Source: Bacillus sp. cl95 (GTDB taxonomy: Bacteria; Bacillota; Bacilli; Bacillales; Cytobacillaceae). From it: 56,639 nt of DNA. Positions 52,211-56,639 of the stretch are shown piece after piece. Under the pieces are notes generated by a model. The model was not told the origin of the DNA and did not search any database. It saw only the letters and a program-made list of their open reading frames with translations. Each line of letters begins with the position of its first letter. The first letter of the stretch is position 1. The DNA is taken from NCBI RefSeq assembly GCF_900115925.1, contig NZ_FOYF01000007.1:1-56639 (forward strand), in the 5' to 3' direction. Both the position numbers and the translations under genes were made by a program.

Positions 52211-53031
52211 TGAATCGTAAAAGGACTAGCTGGTTAATCACAACGCTCTTGATTCTAGGTTCATTGTTTATATTGTTTCCTCTCTATTTAACGATTACGA
52301 TTGCTTTTAAAACACCACATGAATTGGCGGGTAACCTATTATCGCTTCCACAAACATGGTCCTTTGATAATTTTACAGAAGCAATAGAAATGACGAACTT
52401 CTTCAACGCTCTCAAAAATAGTGCGATCGTCACGGTAGTCGTCGTCATCTTTACGGTCCTTACGAATTCGCTGGTGGCTTATGTCGTAGCAAGGAACATG
52501 CATAAGAAGCTGTATAAATCTTTATACTACTATTTCTTAAGTGCCATGTTTATTCCTTTCCCTATTATCATGCTTCCTCTTGTAAAACAAACAAGTGCTT
52601 GGGGCATGGACAATCTTTGGGGTTTGATTATTTTATACATTGTATTCAATCTATCATTCAATGTCTTTATCTACATTGGCTATATACGTTCCATTCCCTT
52701 GGAACTGGAGGAGGCAGCCATTATTGATGGAGCAAGCACGTGGGGTGTTTTCTGGAAGGTGATCTTCCCGTTATTGGCTCCCATGAATGCCACTGTTGCC
52801 ATACTTACATGTCTTGGTGCTTGGAATGATTTCATGCTGCCACTTGTACTTTTGAGTGACAGAGAGATGGCCACTTTACCTCTTGTACAGTATGTATTCC
52901 AATCACAGTTCAGTACTGATTATAACCTAGCATTTGCTTCCTATTTAATGGCATTGGCACCAATGATCATTGTCTATATCTTTGCTCAGAAGTGGATTAT
53001 TAGTGGAGTTATGAAAGGCTCTATCAAGTAA
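52210..53031 (+). CDS. Sugar ABC transporter permease, MalG-type
   Basis: 273 residues. It starts within the stop of the MalF-type gene (TAATG), with AAAGGGAGGGAG just upstream. Typical MalG features are TITIAFKTPHELAGNL, the EAA loop LEEAAIIDGASTWGVFWKVI, and LTCLGAWNDFMLPLVLL. It pairs with the MalF-type subunit in the membrane. Full length. Confidence 0.92.
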   Translation: MNRKRTSWLITTLLILGSLFILFPLYLTITIAFKTPHELAGNLLSLPQTWSFDNFTEAIEMTNFFNALKNSAIVTVVVVIFTVLTNSLVAYVVARNMHKKLYKSLYYYFLSAMFIPFPIIMLPLVKQTSAWGMDNLWGLIILYIVFNLSFNVFIYIGYIRSIPLELEEAAIIDGASTWGVFWKVIFPLLAPMNATVAILTCLGAWNDFMLPLVLLSDREMATLPLVQYVFQSQFSTDYNLAFASYLMALAPMIIVYIFAQKWIISGVMKGSIK

Positions 53032-53093
53032 AAAAATAGCTTGATTAATAGATGTTATGTGAAAAATAAACCAAGAGGACGGAGAGGCTTTCT

Positions 53094-54779
53094 ATGAATA
53101 AAACATGGTGGAAAGAAAGTGTCATTTATCAAATCTATCCGAGAAGCTTTAATGATTCCAATGGCGATGGAATCGGTGACTTGAACGGAATTACAGAAAA
53201 ACTGCCCTATCTAAATAAATTGGGGATCGATGTGATTTGGCTTTCCCCTGTATATAAATCACCTAATGATGATAATGGATATGATATTTCCGACTATCGC
53301 AATATCATGGATGAGTTTGGCACAATGGAAGACTTTGATAACATGCTCGAAGAAGCTCATAAACATGGAATCAAAATCATGATGGACTTAGTCGTGAACC
53401 ATTCAAGTGATGAGCACTTATGGTTCCAAGAATCCCGCAAATCAAAAGATAATCCTTACAGAGATTATTACATTTGGAAAAAAGGTGTGAATGGTGAGCC
53501 TCCTACCAATTGGGGAGCGGCATTTGGCGGGAATGTTTGGGAGTATGATGAACAAACAGACGAGTACTATTTGCACTTATTTAGTAAAAAACAACCAGAT
53601 CTAAACTGGGAGAACCCCGCTCTAAGAGAAGAAGTCTATGAAATGATGCGTTACTGGCTTGATAAAGGTGTAGATGGCTTCCGTATGGACGTTGTTAACT
53701 TCATTTCAAAAGACACTTCTTACCCTCAAGGGGAAGTGAGAGAGGGGATGAAGTACGGGGACGGCAGTAAATATTTTATGAATGGTCCTCGAATCCACGA
53801 ATTTCTTCATGAAATGAATAAAGAAGCTTTAAGCCACTTTGATACGATTACAGTTGGTGAAATGCCAGGCGTTTCTGTTGAAGAAGGAAAGCTTTATACG
53901 GGTGAACAAAGAAATGAATTAAACATGGTCTTCCATTTCGAACATGTTGGTTTAGGTGATGGCAAGTATGGAAAATGGGATCCTAAAGAATGGAAGTTAA
54001 CAGATCTTAAGAAGATTTTTACAAAATGGCAAAAGGGTCTTGAACTGGATGGTTGGAATAGTCTTTATTGGAGCAATCATGATCAACCTAGAGCGATTTC
54101 GCGCTGGGGAAATGATTCAGAAGAATTCAGAGTCATTTCTGGAAAAATGCTAGCTACCTGCCTTCATATGCTTCAAGGATCGCCATATATTTACCAAGGC
54201 GAAGAAATTGGTATGACAAATGTTAAATTCGAACAAATTGAAGATTATCGTGATATCGAGACATTAAATGCTTATCGTGATCTGACACCAGAATTTCTTT
54301 CCCATGAGGAAATATTCAAGGGAATCCATGAAAGAGGACGCGACAACGCGCGAACTCCTATCCAGTGGGATGCTAGTGAAAATGCTGGATTTACTTCTGG
54401 AACTCCGTGGATTAACGTTAGTCCAAACTATGAAACCATTAATGCGGAAGCGGCCCTTAACGATGAAAATTCAATTTTCTATTACTACCAAAAGCTCATT
54501 CAGCTTAGGAAACAAAATGAAGTCATCGTTTATGGAAAGTATGATGTTCTAATGGAAGAAGACGAGCAAATCTATGCCTTCACACGCACGCTTGAAGGAG
54601 AAAAACTGCTAGTCATTTGTAATTTCAGCAAGGAAACGCCGGAATTTGTCCTACCCGATCACTTAAAGGTTTGCGGTAAAGAATTACTCATTTCGAACTA
54701 TGACGTAGACGCAGACGAATCCATAGAAAAGGTTGTCCTTAAACCTTACGAAGCGAGAGTGTATCGTCTTACAAATTAA
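53094..54779 (+). CDS. malL: GH13 oligo-1,6-glucosidase type
   Basis: 561 residues, with AGAGGACGGAGAGG before the ATG. A cytosolic GH13 (subfamily 31 type) enzyme. Catalytic residues are the nucleophile Asp199 in DGFRMDVVNF, acid Glu256 in TVGEMPG and Asp330 in NHDQPR; the GDGIGDLNGI calcium-type loop is also present. Val200 directly after the nucleophile is the residue known to favour alpha-1,6 bonds, so isomaltose and panose are likely substrates. The operon position supports cleavage of sugars imported by the upstream transporter. The symbol is by family only. Confidence 0.88.
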   Translation: MNKTWWKESVIYQIYPRSFNDSNGDGIGDLNGITEKLPYLNKLGIDVIWLSPVYKSPNDDNGYDISDYRNIMDEFGTMEDFDNMLEEAHKHGIKIMMDLVVNHSSDEHLWFQESRKSKDNPYRDYYIWKKGVNGEPPTNWGAAFGGNVWEYDEQTDEYYLHLFSKKQPDLNWENPALREEVYEMMRYWLDKGVDGFRMDVVNFISKDTSYPQGEVREGMKYGDGSKYFMNGPRIHEFLHEMNKEALSHFDTITVGEMPGVSVEEGKLYTGEQRNELNMVFHFEHVGLGDGKYGKWDPKEWKLTDLKKIFTKWQKGLELDGWNSLYWSNHDQPRAISRWGNDSEEFRVISGKMLATCLHMLQGSPYIYQGEEIGMTNVKFEQIEDYRDIETLNAYRDLTPEFLSHEEIFKGIHERGRDNARTPIQWDASENAGFTSGTPWINVSPNYETINAEAALNDENSIFYYYQKLIQLRKQNEVIVYGKYDVLMEEDEQIYAFTRTLEGEKLLVICNFSKETPEFVLPDHLKVCGKELLISNYDVDADESIEKVVLKPYEARVYRLTN

Positions 54780-54799
54780 TCATTCATGACAAAAATATT

Positions 54800-54832
54800 A
54801 TGGGGCTTCTTTTTATAAAAGAGCCCTTTTCT
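54800..54832 (+). terminator. Rho-independent terminator
   Basis: GGGGCTTCTTTT pairs with AAAAGAGCCC and is followed by TTTTC. It separates the two glucosidase genes, so the second may be transcribed by read-through or its own promoter. Confidence 0.8.
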
Positions 54833-54857
54833 GTTATCAAGTTTAGCGAGGTGTAAT

Positions 54858-56480
54858 ATGGAAATGAAATGGTGGAATGAAAGTGTTGTTTATCAAGTCT
54901 ACTGGCGTAGTTTCTACGACACAGATGGTGACGGCTATGGCGATTTGCGCGGTGTGATCGAAAAGCTGGATTATATTAGCGAATTGGGAGTAGACGTAAT
55001 TTGGCTGAATCCCTTTTATGTTTCGCCTGATAAGGATAATGGTTATGACATTTCCGATTATTATTCCATTATGCCAAAAGCGGGAACCCTACAGGATTTT
55101 GAAGAATTGATTGCTGAAGCGAAAAAAAGGAATATGAAGATTATCATGGATTTGGTTGTTAACCACACATCCAATGAACACCCTTGGTTTAAAGAATCCA
55201 GGTCGAGTAAAGATAACCCTAAAAGGGACTGGTATATTTGGAGGGACGGTAAGGATGGCAACCCGCCAAATAATTGGCGTTCTTACTTCTGTCCCTCGAC
55301 GTGGGAGTATGATGAAGAAACGGAACAATATTTCTTCCATTCCTTTGCTGTTGAACAGCCGGATTTGAATTGGGAGAATAAAGAGGTTCGTGAAGCCATT
55401 TATCAGATGATGCATTTCTGGCTTCAAAAGGGAATTAGCGGCTTTCGTCTCGATGCCATCGCATTGCTTGCTAAATCTGCGGGTTATCCTGATGCGGAAG
55501 AACCTGATGATATCAGATATCTTACCAATAATCCGGGAGTACACGACTACTTGCAAGAAATGAACAAAATGGTTTTTAGCCAATATGATGCTTTAACTGT
55601 AGGAGAAGTTGCATTTGTTTCTCCAGAAGAAGGATTACTTTATGTTGACGAGAGTCGTAAGGAGTTGGATACCCTATTTCATTTTGAGGTATGTGACGAA
55701 ATGCCAACATGGGATTTGAAGCGATTTAAAGAGATTCAAAAAAGATGGTATGAAGGATTATGGGGTAAAGGCTGGAATTCTCAATTTCTAAATAATCATG
55801 ACCATACAAGATTGGTGACTCGATATGGCAATGATGCGGAGTACCGTGTTGAGTCGGCCAAACTGTTTGCTGCCATGCTACATTCCCTTCCCGGCATGCC
55901 TTATATCTACCAAGGTGAAGAGATTGGTATGACTGGTGTAAGGTTTGATGATATCAACGACTATAATGATATTGCCATGAAGAATAAATATGCAGAATTA
56001 ACAGCCAACGGTCAAGATCCTCAAGAAGTGCTCGAACAGCTTCAGCCATTAAGCAGGGATAACAGTAGGACGCCGATGCAATGGGATGGCTCGGAACATG
56101 CAGGGTTCACGAATGGGAAGCCATGGATTAACGTGAATCCCAACCATCTTGAAATAAATGTTGAAGCTGCATTAAGTGACAAGGATTCTATATTCTACTT
56201 TTATCAAAAACTGATAAAATTGCGGAAAAAGCATCTTGTGTTTGTATACGGTGATTACACTCCGATGATGGAGGAAGATGAAAACCTCTACTCTTATATG
56301 CGAACCTATCAGGATGAGTCGATCCTGTTTGTAGGGAATTTTTCAGAAACCAACCAAACGGTCAGTCTCCCTGAAATTGAGGAAGAGAATTTATTAATCT
56401 CCAACTACGGGACAGAGGCTAGCGAAGAGAATCAAGCGATAGTCTTGAAGCCTTATGAAGTTAGGATTTATTTGGTTTAA
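54858..56480 (+). CDS. GH13 alpha-glucosidase, alpha-1,4 type
   Basis: The ATG follows GCGAGGTG; 540 residues. Same fold and order as its neighbour: nucleophile Asp199 in GFRLDAIALLA, acid Glu250 in TVGEVAF, Asp315 in NNHDHTR. The residue after the nucleophile is Ala200, which in this family goes with alpha-1,4 specificity. The pair therefore covers both linkages found in starch-derived oligosaccharides. It is cytosolic, full length and without signal peptide. Confidence 0.88.
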   Translation: MEMKWWNESVVYQVYWRSFYDTDGDGYGDLRGVIEKLDYISELGVDVIWLNPFYVSPDKDNGYDISDYYSIMPKAGTLQDFEELIAEAKKRNMKIIMDLVVNHTSNEHPWFKESRSSKDNPKRDWYIWRDGKDGNPPNNWRSYFCPSTWEYDEETEQYFFHSFAVEQPDLNWENKEVREAIYQMMHFWLQKGISGFRLDAIALLAKSAGYPDAEEPDDIRYLTNNPGVHDYLQEMNKMVFSQYDALTVGEVAFVSPEEGLLYVDESRKELDTLFHFEVCDEMPTWDLKRFKEIQKRWYEGLWGKGWNSQFLNNHDHTRLVTRYGNDAEYRVESAKLFAAMLHSLPGMPYIYQGEEIGMTGVRFDDINDYNDIAMKNKYAELTANGQDPQEVLEQLQPLSRDNSRTPMQWDGSEHAGFTNGKPWINVNPNHLEINVEAALSDKDSIFYFYQKLIKLRKKHLVFVYGDYTPMMEEDENLYSYMRTYQDESILFVGNFSETNQTVSLPEIEEENLLISNYGTEASEENQAIVLKPYEVRIYLV

Positions 56481-56481
56481 A

Positions 56482-56541
56482 CGGTGCCTGTCACGTCTTA
56501 GAATATGTTGAAAGCCAAACCCTTTGTGGGGTTTGGCTTTT
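56482..56541 (+). repeat. REP-like repeat fused to terminator stem
   Basis: CGGTGCCTGTCACGTCTTAG begins one base after the glucosidase stop. AAAGCCAAACCC with GGGTTTGGCTTT follows, ending the operon. The remaining 98 bases have no supported gene. Confidence 0.85.
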
Positions 56542-56639
56542 GTTTTGAAGCAGTTAGACATGCAGAAAATGATAGTGAGATTATTTCGAACGTCCATGAA
56601 GTACTTCATAGCCGTTATGACTATCAAAAGCCATGCAAG

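Noticed and set aside
56546-56639. Coding-looking stretch at the window end (FEAVRHAENDSEIISNV)
   Set aside because: No start or ribosome site is in view and it directly follows a terminator; too short to call.

Overview
The window reads as one chromosomal stretch of a low-GC, spore-forming-type Firmicute, most likely a Bacillaceae member (Bacillus, Neobacillus, Mesobacillus or similar). The pointers are strong AGGAGG-type ribosome sites, GTG and TTG starts, A/T-rich intergenic DNA, and families typical of that group: DUF4256, CBO0543-like membrane proteins, DUF3231, immune inhibitor A, and an MsmX-dependent type of sugar ABC transporter. No rRNA, tRNA, CRISPR array or complete insertion sequence was seen.

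Layout. 0-3.8 kb: a small Cys-rich protein, a decayed and an intact copy of a phage-type winged-helix replication protein around a DUF4256 gene, and remnants. 3.9-6.1 kb: a REP-associated tyrosine transposase (RAYT) translationally overlapping a YifB/ComM AAA+ gene, bracketed by REP-like repeats. 6.2-8.6 kb: small membrane and coiled-coil proteins. 9.0-11.6 kb: a patatin phospholipase gene followed by an unusual protein ending in an L7/L12-like domain and a biotinyl-like domain. 12-14.8 kb: an ArsR repressor with a perfect operator over its start codon, then two AHSA1/SRPBCC genes (the second frameshifted) and two DinB-like genes. 15.5-25.2 kb: two giant secreted proteins sharing Ig-like and choline-binding-type wall repeats. 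25.4-35 kb: a three-gene operon led by a PUA/EVE-like protein, a chemoreceptor, DUF3231, immune inhibitor A, and an EVE-like plus Mrr-like nuclease pair that looks like a modification-dependent restriction system. 35.5-40.9 kb: a lipoprotein and two genes behind c-di-GMP-I (GEMM) riboswitches: a DUF5667-like secreted protein and a WHH-type nuclease toxin. 41-48.6 kb: glycine-zipper, beta-helix, TPR-membrane, PP2C and membrane J-domain proteins with no clear pathway. 48.8-56.5 kb: a LacI-regulated alpha-glucoside operon with binding protein, two permeases and two GH13 glucosidases.

Threaded through the intergenic DNA are at least fifteen copies of a short repeat starting GGTGCCTG. Every copy I found lies on the + strand, whatever the direction of the nearby genes. 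Copies up to about 30.3 kb are of a GACCCCACATACGG type, and copies from about 32.9 kb on are of a GTCACCACCCGAAATTTGTCG type. They often begin within a few bases of a stop codon. I regard these repeats, with the RAYT-YifB pair, as the most coherent candidate for a little-described system. The c-di-GMP-controlled toxin and the patatin/L12-like pair come next.
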